A stretch of DNA of 56,385 bases, taken from Hyphococcus sp. GTDB lineage: Bacteria > Pseudomonadota > Alphaproteobacteria > Caulobacterales > Parvularculaceae. The stretch covers positions 1 through 56,385 of the forward strand of contig JAJFFY010000043.1 in assembly GCA_021776415.1 (NCBI GenBank), given 5' to 3'. Position 1 is the stretch's first letter. Every line of letters begins with the position of its first letter. Under the pieces are notes generated by a model. It was given only the letters and a program-made list of their open reading frames with translations, did no database searches and had not been told where the DNA came from. Shown here one piece after another: positions 15,587-24,882 of this stretch. Both the position numbers and the translations under genes were made by a program.

Positions 15587-17146
15587 TCAGCTCGTCTCGG
15601 CCAGGAACGACAGCTGCGTCACGATCGCGTCGCGGTCTTGCGCTTCGCGGTCGGTGAGGCGGGTAGGGTAATCGCCGGTGAAGCAGTGATCGGTGAAGGC
15701 GGGCGCAGCGTCGTCGCGTTTGCCTTTACGCAGTGCGAGATAAAGCCCTTCGAGCGACAGGAACGCCAAAGTATCGGCGCCGATCAGTTGGCGCATCTGT
15801 TCAACGTCGCGGCCGACGGAGAGAAGCTCCTCATAGGACGGCGTGTTGACGCCGTAAAAATCGGGATGCTGGATCGGCGGGCAGGCGATGCGCAGATGCA
15901 CTTGCGCGGCGCCGGCGGCGCGGAGCATTTGTACAATCTTGCGCGAGGTGGTGCCGCGGACAATGGAATCGTCGATCAGGACGACGCTTTTGCCCTCGAT
16001 CAGCTTGCGATTGGGCGAGTGCTTGCGCGCAACGCCGGCTTCTCTGATCTTCTGTTCCGGTTCAATAAATGTCCGGCCGATAAAGTGCGAGCGGATCAGC
16101 GCCATCTCATAGGGAAGGTTTGCTGCTTGCGCATAACCGATCGCGGCGGGCACGCCGCTATCTGGAATTGGCGACACCAGATCAGCGTCCGACGGCGCTT
16201 CTTTCGCAAGCTGCACGCCGAGGCGTTTGCGCAGCTCATAAACGCTTTGCCCGTCGACCACTGAATTGGGCTTGGCAAAATAGATCAGCTCAAAGATGCA
16301 TGGTCGCGCATTGGGCGGTTCGGGGAACACCTGCCGGCTTTCAACCGATCCGTCTGCCCGACAGATGACCACTTCTCCCGGTTTGATGTCGCGCACGAAC
16401 TGCGCGCCGATAATATCGAGGGCGCAAGTCTCCGACGCCAGGATCGGCGCGCCATCAAGTTTGCCGAGCACCAGCGGGCGTATGCCGACCGGGTCGCGCA
16501 CGCCGATCAGCCCTTCCGGCGACAACACCGTCAGCGCATAGCCGCCTTCGATCTGTTTTAGAGAGTCGATCAGCTTGTCGGTGACGGAGAGATATTGCGA
16601 ACGGGCGGTGAGTTGCAGGAAGATTTCAGAATCCGACGTAGACTGAAAAATACAGCCGCGCCGCACGAGATCGGCGCGCAGGGTTTTAGCGTTGGTCAGA
16701 TTGCCATTATGCGCAATCGCCAGCCCGGCCTTGTCGAGGTCGGCATAGAGCGGTTGAACATTGCGCAACACCGTATCGCCATGGGTTGAATAGCGGGTGT
16801 GGCCGATGGAGCTGTCGCCGATCAGGCGGCCGAGGGTTTTTGCGTCAGAAAAATTATCGGAGACAAGGCCGAGATGACGCTCGGTATGAAATTGCTTGCC
16901 GTCATAGCTGGCGACGCCAGCGGCTTCCTGGCCGCGATGTTGTAAGGCGTGAAGGCCCAGCGCAGTGAGCGCGGCGGCGTCTTTCGTGCCGATGACGCCG
17001 AACACGCCGCATTCTTCTTTGAGTTTCGCGCCGCCAAGCAGCGCATCGAGTTCCGATTGCCGGCGGCGGTAGCGCGGGGCTTCAAGTTTTAGGAAATCGG
17101 CGATGCGGTTTTGTAAAGGCAGGGAGGCGTCGCCGGGGAGGGTCAT
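15587..17146 (-). CDS. purF: Amidophosphoribosyltransferase
   Basis: 519-residue enzyme for the first committed step of purine synthesis: PRPP plus glutamine to phosphoribosylamine. The N-terminal Ntn glutaminase domain has nucleophile C46 in EECGVFGVIG and the HALQHRGQEAAGV motif; the C-terminal PRPP site is VVLIDDSIVRGTTSRKIV. C46 is preceded by 45 residues, longer than common propeptides, with no internal ATG, so processing to expose the cysteine is expected. The ATG overlaps the cvpA stop (TAATG), so both are likely one transcript. cvpA-purF pairing is widespread. Confidence 0.97.
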   Translation of the reverse strand: MTLPGDASLPLQNRIADFLKLEAPRYRRRQSELDALLGGAKLKEECGVFGVIGTKDAAALTALGLHALQHRGQEAAGVASYDGKQFHTERHLGLVSDNFSDAKTLGRLIGDSSIGHTRYSTHGDTVLRNVQPLYADLDKAGLAIAHNGNLTNAKTLRADLVRRGCIFQSTSDSEIFLQLTARSQYLSVTDKLIDSLKQIEGGYALTVLSPEGLIGVRDPVGIRPLVLGKLDGAPILASETCALDIIGAQFVRDIKPGEVVICRADGSVESRQVFPEPPNARPCIFELIYFAKPNSVVDGQSVYELRKRLGVQLAKEAPSDADLVSPIPDSGVPAAIGYAQAANLPYEMALIRSHFIGRTFIEPEQKIREAGVARKHSPNRKLIEGKSVVLIDDSIVRGTTSRKIVQMLRAAGAAQVHLRIACPPIQHPDFYGVNTPSYEELLSVGRDVEQMRQLIGADTLAFLSLEGLYLALRKGKRDDAAPAFTDHCFTGDYPTRLTDREAQDRDAIVTQLSFLAETS

Positions 17147-17832
17147 TATTCCTCGCTCTCCTGAAGGATGTCGGCCATCTCGTCTTCAAGCGCTTTGGCT
17201 TCAGCCGCTACTTCGGCCTCGGGTTCTTCAAGCACCAGCGCCGGGTCGGTCGTCGTCACCGTGGTGACGATTTCTTCAAGCCCGTTGCGATCGGCGCGCG
17301 CATAGCCGTCAATCGCGGCGTCGACGTCTTCGGTATCTTCTGTCGGCTCGGCGCCGGCGTCGATCTGCGTTGCTTCCGGTGCGAAGCTTTCAAACCACTC
17401 AGCCATGCCCGCGGCGATTGGCCGGGTGATGGCGGTTTTAACTTCTTCGGGCTGGCGCGCTTCGTCGAGATAATAGCCGTAACCAAGGAAACCGAGGCCG
17501 ACCAGAACCAGGCCGCGAAAGGCGCCAAAGCCGCCGCCGGCGAGGCGATCGATCAGCACCGCGCGCCCTTCCAGGGGAACCTGTTTCAAACCGATATGAA
17601 GGACGATATGCGCGACGACGAAAAACACCGCGACGAGAACTGCGCTAAGCGCGATGGTTCCGAAAAAACTGTCCGCAAGGCCAATGGCGCCAAGTGCGCC
17701 CGGCGCGACCATCCAGGTCAGCCCGCCGGCCATGGCAAGCGCCAGCAGCGTCGCCAGTTCGCGTAATCCCCCGCGCATGGCTGCAAAAATCGTAGACAAG
17801 CCGACAACGAGAACAAAAAGCAAATCGAACAT
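17146..17832 (-). CDS. cvpA: CvpA family membrane protein
   Basis: 228-residue membrane protein starting MFDLLFVLVVGLSTIFAAMRGGLREL, the typical CvpA opening, with four hydrophobic segments in the first 150 residues and an acidic cytoplasmic tail rich in Glu and Ala. CvpA is needed for colicin V production and for envelope homeostasis in some bacteria; its biochemical role is unclear. I use the ATG at 17832 because the first transmembrane segment starts there; the open frame extends 30 codons upstream without similarity, and the SD is weak. Placed directly before purF with overlapping stop and start codons, as in many proteobacteria. Confidence 0.9.
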   Translation of the reverse strand: MFDLLFVLVVGLSTIFAAMRGGLRELATLLALAMAGGLTWMVAPGALGAIGLADSFFGTIALSAVLVAVFFVVAHIVLHIGLKQVPLEGRAVLIDRLAGGGFGAFRGLVLVGLGFLGYGYYLDEARQPEEVKTAITRPIAAGMAEWFESFAPEATQIDAGAEPTEDTEDVDAAIDGYARADRNGLEEIVTTVTTTDPALVLEEPEAEVAAEAKALEDEMADILQESEE

Positions 17833-17925
17833 TACTAAACCCGGTTTTCTCCGCCCGCCGATAATGGAGCGAGTCGCTGGTCCCCACAGATTTTCATTAC
17901 CCTTGATAGCCTCAAGGCTCAAGTT

Positions 17926-19299
17926 CTAACCCTGGTCGCGCACCCAGGCGACAAGGTCGCTCAGTTTGGCGGCCTGGGTCACTTGCAGGGAGTCGCTGGC
18001 CGCGCCGGATGGGGCGAGCGCCCCCATAAAACCTAGCTTTTTGGCTTCTTTAAGGCGCGCTTCGGTCTGGTTGACGGGACGCACGGCGCCAGAGAGTGCG
18101 ACCTCGCCAAATACAACCCGGCCGGGCGCCAGCGGGGCGTCAAACAGGGACGAGCACAAAGCCGCCGCCGCCGCCAGGTCCGCCGCCGGTTCAGCAATAC
18201 GCAACCCCCCGGCGACATTGAGAAATACGTCATGGCGGCCAAAATCGAGGTCGGCGCGGGTATCGAGCACGGCCAGCAGCATCGACAGCCGGGCGCTGTC
18301 CCAGCCGACCACGGCGCGGCGCGGCGAGGCGAGGGAGGAGGGCGAGACCAGCGCCTGTATTTCCACCAGCACCGGCCGCGTGCCTTCAATCCCGGCGAAC
18401 ACCGCCGCACCCGAGGCCGGCTCTTCATTGGTCGATAAAAATAACTCCGACGGATTGGCGACTTCGGCAAGGCCCTTTGAGGTCATTTCAAAAACGCCGA
18501 TTTCGTGGGCGGCGCCGAAGCGGTTTTTCACCGCCCGCAAAATCCGGAAGTCGCGGCCCTGTTCGCTTTCAAAATACATCACCGCGTCAACCATATGTTC
18601 GACCACACGCGGACCGGCGATCTGACCGTCCTTGGTGACATGGCCGACAAGCAGAACAACCGAGCCGGAGGATTTGGCGAACCGCACCAGCTCATGAGCA
18701 CAGGCGCGCACTTGCGTCACCGTGCCGGGCGCGGCCGGCAAGGCGTCCGACCACAGGGTTTGGATGGAATCGATGATGACCGCGTCCGGGCGTTCGGATT
18801 TCAAGGTCGCGAGGATGTCGCGCAGCGACGTCGCGGAGGCGAGATGCACCGGCGCGCCCTGAACGCCGAGCCGTTCCGCGCGCATGCGGATTTGCGAAGG
18901 TGATTCCTCGCCGGAGATATAGGCGATGCGTTGCCCGCCATCGGCCAGCCCGGCGGCGATCTGCAATAGTAAGGTGGATTTGCCGACGCCGGGATCGCCG
19001 CCGATCAACAACGCCGAGCCATGGGCAAGCCCGCCGCCGCAAGCGCGGTCAAACTCAGCATTGCCGGTGAGGATGCGCGGCACCGGCTCGCCGCTGCCGG
19101 AAAGGGGCGTGAATTCGAGGCGTTTGCCACGGGATTTGGCGCCAGCGCCGCTTGATCCGGTGAGCGAGCCCGGCGGCCCGGCCTCCGTCAGCTCCTGCTG
19201 GATCGCATTCCATTCCCCACACGCCTCGCAACGCCCGGCCCATTTCGCATAGACCGCCCCGCAAGACTGGCAGATATAGGTTTCGTTGTTTCGGGCCAC
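17926..19299 (-). CDS. radA: DNA repair protein RadA
   Basis: 457-residue RecA-like ATPase that promotes branch migration of recombination intermediates. Domains in order: zinc finger with C10, C13, C24 and C27 (CQSCGAVY and CEACGEW), RecA core with Walker A GGDPGVGKST, the RadA-specific KNRFG motif within RAVKNRFGAAHEIG, and a C-terminal Lon-protease-like domain (about residues 310-457). All diagnostic motifs are intact. Start is GTG at 19299. It lies upstream of cvpA-purF on the same strand with a 93-bp gap and may share their transcript. Confidence 0.97.
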   Translation of the reverse strand: MARNNETYICQSCGAVYAKWAGRCEACGEWNAIQQELTEAGPPGSLTGSSGAGAKSRGKRLEFTPLSGSGEPVPRILTGNAEFDRACGGGLAHGSALLIGGDPGVGKSTLLLQIAAGLADGGQRIAYISGEESPSQIRMRAERLGVQGAPVHLASATSLRDILATLKSERPDAVIIDSIQTLWSDALPAAPGTVTQVRACAHELVRFAKSSGSVVLLVGHVTKDGQIAGPRVVEHMVDAVMYFESEQGRDFRILRAVKNRFGAAHEIGVFEMTSKGLAEVANPSELFLSTNEEPASGAAVFAGIEGTRPVLVEIQALVSPSSLASPRRAVVGWDSARLSMLLAVLDTRADLDFGRHDVFLNVAGGLRIAEPAADLAAAAALCSSLFDAPLAPGRVVFGEVALSGAVRPVNQTEARLKEAKKLGFMGALAPSGAASDSLQVTQAAKLSDLVAWVRDQG

Positions 19300-19418
19300 A
19301 AAATCTTCTTTGTTGGAGCCCCTTATTCGCCGGTTTTGGGCTATGTGCGCAAGGGCCGGGAAGGCATGCCGGCGGAGAGATCATTCACCGCCGGCCTTGG
19401 TCTAAAGATCACAAGGGA

Positions 19419-20837
19419 TTATTTCCGATAATCCAGCGGCGGTTCGCGGTCGCCGAGCAGTGAGTAATATTTAAAATTTTCGCCGCGCGCTTCTTCAAAC
19501 TCTGCTTGCGCGGCCTCACGCATTTCCGAGTTGGAGTAAAGTTCGATGGCCGCAAGCGTCAGCGTTTTTGCCGCGACCTGTGCGCCCTTAAAGCCGATGC
19601 TCATGCCGCTCGCCGCCGCCGACTGCCAGCTATGCGCGGACGAGCCGGGCACCCAAGTCGCGGTTCGAAGGCCCACCGTCGGGGTGGCGAAAGAGACGTC
19701 GCCGACATCGGTTGAGCCATATCCCAATGAGCGGCTATAGGGTTGGATTTCTTCCTCACTGCCAAGTGCAAATCTCGGTTCGTCAAAGGATGCGTGGAGT
19801 TTTTTTGCGAATTTCTGTTCTTCCTTGGTGTAGGTGACGCCGCCGACTTGGCGCAGCTTTTCGTCCATCATCTTGGCAAGCGTTTCATTAACGAGGAGGG
19901 GGTTGTTGCCGTGGATGATTTCCCAGTCGACTTTTGTTCCCGTGCCGAGCGCCGCCCCGCGCGCGGCCTCTTCAAGCCGCGTCCAGATTTCTTCAACGCC
20001 TTTTGCCTCCGGGTGGCGGACATAATAAAACACTTCGGCAAAATCCGGCACGACATTGGGCGCATTGCCGCCGGCGGTAATCACATAGTGAATGCGCGAT
20101 TCCTGCGGCACATGCTCGCGCATCATATTGATCATCATATTGAACGCCTCAACGCCGTCTAACGCCGAGCGCGCCTTTTCCGGGGCGCCGGCCGCATGTG
20201 CTGAAACGCCGTGGAAGCGGAATTTCGCCGAACGATTGGCAAGGCTTGTGCGCGCCGCGGCGGAGTTCTCACCAGCCGCATGCCAATGAAGTGCGATGTC
20301 GACATCGTCGAACAGGCCGGCGCGCACCATATAGACCTTGCCCGAACCGCCCTCTTCGGCGGGCGTGCCGTAAAGGCGGATGCGCCCTGGGGTTCCGGTT
20401 TCTTCAAGCCATTGCCGGATGGCGATGGCGGCCTGCACCGAGCCCGCCCCGAATAAATTATGACCGCAGGCATGGCCGGCGCCCTTGCCGTCGATGGGCG
20501 CGCGGGTTGGCGCTGCATCCTGATTGATGCCGGGCAGGGCGTCGAACTCAGCGAGGATTGCAATCACCGGTCCGCTGTCGCCATATTCGGCGACGAAAGC
20601 TGTCGGGATATCGGCAACGCCTTTGTCAATCGAGAAGCCTTCCGCGCTGAGTGCATCTTGCAGCAAAGCGCTTGAACGCTCTTCCTGATAGCCGACTTCC
20701 GCCCATTCCCAGAGCTTGCGCGCGATATCCGCCGTCTGGTCGTAACGCGCATCAATACGCGTCATAACGTCCTCGTTTTGTGCATGAGCGACGACAGGCG
20801 CGGCGGCGAGCACCGCGGAAAGAAGCAAGCATTTCAT
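19419..20837 (-). CDS. Secreted M20 family amidohydrolase
   Basis: 472-residue hydrolase of the M20 peptidase/amidohydrolase family (AbgB/carboxypeptidase G2-like). A Sec signal peptide MKCLLLSAVLAAAPVVAHAQ predicts export to the periplasm. Metal-site regions: AEFDALPG near residue 98, HACGHNLFGAG near 125, and TPAEEGGSGK near 160, the glutamate acting as general base. A dimerisation domain follows (FHGVSAHAAG onward). Substrates of this group include N-acyl amino acids and p-aminobenzoyl-glutamate; none can be chosen here. Single gene with its own upstream region of about 110 bp. Confidence 0.9.
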   Translation of the reverse strand: MKCLLLSAVLAAAPVVAHAQNEDVMTRIDARYDQTADIARKLWEWAEVGYQEERSSALLQDALSAEGFSIDKGVADIPTAFVAEYGDSGPVIAILAEFDALPGINQDAAPTRAPIDGKGAGHACGHNLFGAGSVQAAIAIRQWLEETGTPGRIRLYGTPAEEGGSGKVYMVRAGLFDDVDIALHWHAAGENSAAARTSLANRSAKFRFHGVSAHAAGAPEKARSALDGVEAFNMMINMMREHVPQESRIHYVITAGGNAPNVVPDFAEVFYYVRHPEAKGVEEIWTRLEEAARGAALGTGTKVDWEIIHGNNPLLVNETLAKMMDEKLRQVGGVTYTKEEQKFAKKLHASFDEPRFALGSEEEIQPYSRSLGYGSTDVGDVSFATPTVGLRTATWVPGSSAHSWQSAAASGMSIGFKGAQVAAKTLTLAAIELYSNSEMREAAQAEFEEARGENFKYYSLLGDREPPLDYRK

Positions 20838-20946
20838 TGGATTCCTCGAATGTGGCAGTTGACGATAGATGCCATATATACGGCGCCGCCGCTAGAGCGC
20901 TTGGCCAAAAGCGAGCGCATCGGCTTTGCTCACAGCATTTAGAAAA

Positions 20947-22044
20947 TTACGGAACGGCCGAAAATCTGACCATGCGGCCGCTTTGTTCGTCCCATAGCGC
21001 CATGCCTGGAGATTTTAAGCTGTCGCGGATGCTTAGCTTTGGCAGCGCCTGAAGCTCGGGGCTGGCGTCATAACATTCCTGTAGTCGGTAGTTGGGAATG
21101 AGGCTGCAAAGGTGGTGGATGTGATGCAGGCCGATATTGCCGGTGAACCATTGCAGGATGCGCGGCAGGTCATAATGCGAGCTGCCAAGGAGGGCGGCTG
21201 TATTATAACTCCAGTCCTTGCGGTCGGCCCAATAGGCGTCTTCATATTGATGCTGCACATAAAACAGCCATGAGCCGGCGATGCCGGAAAGTGAGACCAC
21301 CGGGCCAATCACAATCAGCGTCGCCCAGCCGCCGAGTAAAAAGGCAAGGCCGCCGTAAAAAGCCACCAGCGCCAGATTTAAAAGCATCACGCTTTGCCAG
21401 ATTCGCGGCCCCTTCATGCCGAAATAAACTTCCGTATAAGGCATCGGACCGGCCATCGGCAGCCGTTGCAACAGGAGGAAATAAATCGGCGGGCCGAACA
21501 CCAACAGCGTCAGCGGGTGGCGGTAGAATTTGTACAAGGCTTTGTTGCGCGGGGTCAGGCGTTTGAATTCTTCAACCGTCAGCGTATCGACGCCGCCCAT
21601 GCCGCGTTTGGTCAGATTGCCGGAATTGGCGTGGTGGCGATTATGCGCGTCGCGCCAGAAACCGTAAGGCGTGAAGCTCAAAACGCTGATCAACCAGCCA
21701 ACCGCATGATTGGCGCGTTTGGATTTGAAAAAAGCGCCGTGCCCGCAATCATGTTGAATAATGAACAGGCGCACCAAAATGCCGGAGGCGGGAATGCTCA
21801 GTAACAGCGCCGCCCACCAGGCGCCGATCGCAACCAGGCCATACATCGCCGCAATCAAGCCGCCATAAAGCGACAGGTTTAAAACCAGCTGGCCGGTGCT
21901 GCGCCCCGCCGGGCCGCCGCGAAAGTTTTGACAATGTTCGGCAATGCGCGCGAAAGCGTCGGTTTGATCGCTTCGACTAGCGCTGGGATGCTGATCGGAG
22001 GACGCTACTGTGGGCGCGGAAGGGGTACGAGCTGACTGTGACAC
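20947..22044 (-). CDS. Membrane fatty acid desaturase
   Basis: 365-residue integral-membrane di-iron desaturase. The three histidine boxes are present: HDCGH in IQHDCGHGAFF, HNRHH in DAHNRHHANSGN, and HHIHH in NIGLHHIHHLCSL. About four to six hydrophobic segments lie between them. The arrangement and the NYRLQECYD ending resemble acyl-lipid desaturases of the delta-12/omega-3 (DesA-like) class, introducing double bonds into acyl chains. Start is read as GTG at 22044, with a poor SD; the first 30 residues are low-complexity Ser/Thr/Ala. Together with the CFA synthase 15 kb away, this suggests active remodelling of unsaturated membrane lipids. Confidence 0.92.
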   Translation of the reverse strand: MSQSARTPSAPTVASSDQHPSASRSDQTDAFARIAEHCQNFRGGPAGRSTGQLVLNLSLYGGLIAAMYGLVAIGAWWAALLLSIPASGILVRLFIIQHDCGHGAFFKSKRANHAVGWLISVLSFTPYGFWRDAHNRHHANSGNLTKRGMGGVDTLTVEEFKRLTPRNKALYKFYRHPLTLLVFGPPIYFLLLQRLPMAGPMPYTEVYFGMKGPRIWQSVMLLNLALVAFYGGLAFLLGGWATLIVIGPVVSLSGIAGSWLFYVQHQYEDAYWADRKDWSYNTAALLGSSHYDLPRILQWFTGNIGLHHIHHLCSLIPNYRLQECYDASPELQALPKLSIRDSLKSPGMALWDEQSGRMVRFSAVP

Positions 22045-22117
22045 GGGTGGGTTTCTAGCGCGATTTTGTTAATCAGCAAAGTTATTGTTTCTCACAATTA
22101 GTTCAAATAGATAGCAG

Positions 22118-23104
22118 CTAAGCAACACTCACCTCAGGGGCCGCTTCCGGTAAATCCTCGCCAAAAGCGCGCTGGTAGAATTCGGCTACGGTCGGGCGCT
22201 CCAGCTCATCGCATTTGTTTAAGAACGTCACCCGGAAGGCGTAGCCGAGATCTTTAAAAATTTCCGCATTCTGCGCCCAGGTGATCACCGTGCGCGGGCT
22301 CATAACGGTTGAAATGTCGCCGGCGATGAAGGCGTTGCGCGTCATATCAGCGACCCGCACCATCGCCTCAATCGCCTCGCGGCCTTTAGCAGAATTATAA
22401 AGCGGGACTTTGGCGATCACGATCTCGGTCTCTTCTTTATGGTCGAGGTAATTCAGTGTCGTGACGATTGACCAGCGATCCATCTGACCCTGGTTGATCT
22501 GCTGGGTGCCATGATAAAGCCCGGTCGTGTCGCCAAGGCCGATCGTGTTGGTGGTGGCAAACAGGCGAAACCACGGATTGGGCGTTAAAACTTTGTTCTG
22601 ATCGAGCAGGGTCAACCGTCCTTCCGCCTCCAGCACCCGCTGGATCACGAACATAACATCGGGCCGGCCGGCGTCATATTCGTCAAACACCAGCGCCACC
22701 GGGCGCTGAAACGCCCATGGCAGCATGCCTTCTTTGAAAGCCGTCACCTGGACGCCGTTTTCGACGACGATCGCGTCCTTGCCGATCAGGTCGATGCGGC
22801 TGACATGGCTGTCGAGATTGATGCGGATGCACGGCCAGTTGAGGCGCGCGGCGACCTGTTCGATATGCGTCGACTTGCCGGTGCCGTGATAGCCCTGGAC
22901 GATGACCCGGCGATTGCGGGCGAAACCGGCGAGGATCGCCATCGTCGTTTCCGGGTCGAACCGGTAGGCGTTGTCAATCTCCGGGACGTAGTCGTTGCGC
23001 TCGGCAAAGGCCGGCACTTCGAATTCGACATCGACGCCAAAGACCTTTTTTGCGGAAACAGTTTTTTCGGGCTTTTGCGGAAATTTATCGTCGGTGACAG
23101 CCAT
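22118..23104 (-). CDS. cobS: CobS-type AAA+ ATPase (cobaltochelatase subunit)
   Basis: 328-residue MoxR-class AAA+ ATPase matching CobS, which with CobT and CobN inserts cobalt in aerobic cobalamin synthesis. Start region [29 protein letters not shown] is CobS-specific; Walker A is GYHGTGKST, Walker B lies in [13 protein letters not shown], and sensor 1 is [20 protein letters not shown]. Length is typical. Notable: cobT, which usually follows cobS, is absent; a fatty acid desaturase follows instead. The DnaJ-like gene lies immediately upstream on the same strand. Confidence 0.9.
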   Translation of the reverse strand: MAVTDDKFPQKPEKTVSAKKVFGVDVEFEVPAFAERNDYVPEIDNAYRFDPETTMAILAGFARNRRVIVQGYHGTGKSTHIEQVAARLNWPCIRINLDSHVSRIDLIGKDAIVVENGVQVTAFKEGMLPWAFQRPVALVFDEYDAGRPDVMFVIQRVLEAEGRLTLLDQNKVLTPNPWFRLFATTNTIGLGDTTGLYHGTQQINQGQMDRWSIVTTLNYLDHKEETEIVIAKVPLYNSAKGREAIEAMVRVADMTRNAFIAGDISTVMSPRTVITWAQNAEIFKDLGYAFRVTFLNKCDELERPTVAEFYQRAFGEDLPEAAPEVSVA

Positions 23105-23192
23105 GGGGCGAATATCTCTTTATCGGATTCAAGTGGGGCGAACCTCGCCTGAAAGTCGACCATTAACAAGGCTTTTTGGCGCCGCCTGAGGG

Positions 23193-23831
23193 CTACAAAA
23201 ATCGCGCCTTTTTCAAGATCGTGTGCGATTTAACGACCTCGTTGAGTTGTTCTTCGGCGCTGCGGTCGCCGCCATTGGAATCCGGGTGGAAGCGGCGGAC
23301 CAGTTCAGCATAGCGCCGACGGATTTCGCCGGATGGGGCGTTATAGGGCAGGGCCAGGGTGTCGAAGGATTTGACTTGCAGCTTGGTGAGCAATTTGCCC
23401 TCGCGCTGGTGGCCACTGCCGGTCGCTTTGGCTTTTGCGGCCTTGCTGAGGACGCCAAACGCATCTTGCATATCGCCGGAACCGCTGGCGCCGCCTGTCG
23501 ACCGGGCGCGGTCATTCTTGCCCATGGACCAGGTTGGCCGGTCGCCATAAAGGTTGGCCTCGCGCGCGGCTTTGGCCTCGCCATCGCTCATGCCTTCGAA
23601 ATAGTTCCAGCCCTTGTTGTGCTCGCGGGCATGGGCAAGGCAATACCACACGCGCAAGCGCGGCTCGCGCGGGCTTTTGGGCAGCGAGCAGGCGGCCTGC
23701 TCCTCACAGCCCTTCTTCTCGCACGTCCTGTCGGCCGGCTCGGCCCAGGCCGGCGGCTTGGTTTTGCTTCTTGAGGGCGGTTTGACCCGGATATCAAAAC
23801 CCAGCCGCGGCTTATATTCTTTCTTCGCCAT
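23193..23831 (-). CDS. DnaJ-domain protein with N-terminal Cys/His cluster
   Basis: 212-residue protein. The C-terminal J domain (about residues 158-212) carries the HPD tripeptide at 182-184 (RRFHPDSNGGD), so it can probably stimulate an Hsp70 ATPase. The N-terminal half has C37, C42, C48, C64, H67 and H71 in a CEKKGCEEQAAC...YCLAHAREH pattern that may bind zinc. The J domain at the C-terminus, rather than the N-terminus, is unusual for DnaJ but seen in this small alphaproteobacterial group next to cobS. Start at ATG 23831 (MAKKEYKPRLGFDIRV), since the preceding residues do not fit. Divergent from bolA by 74 bp. Confidence 0.85.
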   Translation of the reverse strand: MAKKEYKPRLGFDIRVKPPSRSKTKPPAWAEPADRTCEKKGCEEQAACSLPKSPREPRLRVWYCLAHAREHNKGWNYFEGMSDGEAKAAREANLYGDRPTWSMGKNDRARSTGGASGSGDMQDAFGVLSKAAKAKATGSGHQREGKLLTKLQVKSFDTLALPYNAPSGEIRRRYAELVRRFHPDSNGGDRSAEEQLNEVVKSHTILKKARFL

Positions 23832-23905
23832 GGGCCTAATATGGTGCGATGTGGGGGCATGCACAATATTGACAGAACCGCAGGATGTGCGATGACCTCG
23901 CGCCG

Positions 23906-24196
23906 ATGTCTATTGCGCAAACCATCCAGCGGAAAATCAATGACCGTTTGTCGCCCTCTCACCTTGAGGTGAACGATGAATCGCACCTTCACGTCGGCCA
24001 TGCCGGGGCGCGTGAAGGCGGCCAGTCGCATTTTCGTCTGCTGGTCGTATCGGCGCAATTTGAAGGGCTCAGCCGCGTCGCCCGCCAACGTCTCATCAAC
24101 GATATATTGCGAGAGGAACTGGTGGGACCGATACACGCGCTGGCGATGAAGACGCTGACGCCAGATGAGCTTCAGGCAAGCGAAGCTGGCGCCTAG
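23906..24196 (+). CDS. BolA family protein
   Basis: 96-residue BolA-like protein. It starts MSIAQTIQRKINDRLSPSHL and includes the conserved ESHLHVGHAG histidines and the FRLLVVSAQFEGLSRVARQR core that bind Fe-S with monothiol glutaredoxins. In alphaproteobacteria BolA-type proteins act in iron homeostasis and Fe-S trafficking. I use the ATG at 23906 because the seven residues before it do not align with the family. Its TAG stop overlaps the GTG start of the rhomboid gene by one base, so the two are likely co-translated. Confidence 0.92.
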   Translation: MSIAQTIQRKINDRLSPSHLEVNDESHLHVGHAGAREGGQSHFRLLVVSAQFEGLSRVARQRLINDILREELVGPIHALAMKTLTPDELQASEAGA

Positions 24197-24792
24197 TGGA
24201 CCTTCCTGAAGCGCCGGCGACTATCGCGCTTATCATCGTCAATTTGATTGTCAGCATTTACGCGCTGTCTTTTGACCGCGACTTCGCCAGCAGCTTTGCG
24301 TTTCATGTCGGCGCGGTCGCGCGCAAAAAACAGCACTACCGGATTTTTACCTCGTCGTTTCTGCACGGCGATTATTTTCATCTCCTGTTCAACATGATGA
24401 CGCTGTGGTTTTTTGGCCCGACGGTTGAGGGCCTTCTCGGTACGGATGGATTTCTGGTTGTGTATTTTGGCGCCATTCTGACCAGCGGCATCGTCTCCTA
24501 TTACGTTAATCGCGACCGGCTCGACTATTCTTCCCTCGGTGCGTCAGACGGCGTTTCCGGCGTGGTGTTGTCGTTTTGCCTGTTCTATCCGCTGGCGCCA
24601 CTCTATTTGATGTTCCTCCCGATCCCGATCCCGGCCTTCATCTTCGCTGCGGTTTTCATCGCGGTCTCCGCCGGGCTGATGGGCCGCGAAGGCAACCGCA
24701 TCGCCCATGAAGGCCATCTCGGCGGCGCGATTGCGGGTGTCGTTCTGACGGTGCTGATGAAGCCGGAAGTGGTCGGTCAGATTTTTGGGTGA
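24196..24792 (+). CDS. Rhomboid family intramembrane serine protease
   Basis: 198-residue polytopic membrane protein with about six transmembrane segments. Rhomboid hallmarks are present: H62 and N66 in FLHGDYFHLLFNM (HxxxN), the putative catalytic S117 in GASDGVSG (normally GxSG; here Asp follows the Ser), and H174 in HEGHLGGAIAG. The dyad Ser117-His174 therefore seems intact, so it should cleave transmembrane substrates. The start is GTG at 24196, overlapping the bolA stop. No substrate can be proposed. Confidence 0.88.
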   Translation: MDLPEAPATIALIIVNLIVSIYALSFDRDFASSFAFHVGAVARKKQHYRIFTSSFLHGDYFHLLFNMMTLWFFGPTVEGLLGTDGFLVVYFGAILTSGIVSYYVNRDRLDYSSLGASDGVSGVVLSFCLFYPLAPLYLMFLPIPIPAFIFAAVFIAVSAGLMGREGNRIAHEGHLGGAIAGVVLTVLMKPEVVGQIFG

Positions 24793-24882
24793 CTGCGCAG
24801 GTTTGACTGTTTGCTTTGCAATTGAGACCGAAGGAATGGTCATGACAGTGTTGAGCATCGTTAAAACGAAAGCTGAGAAAAA

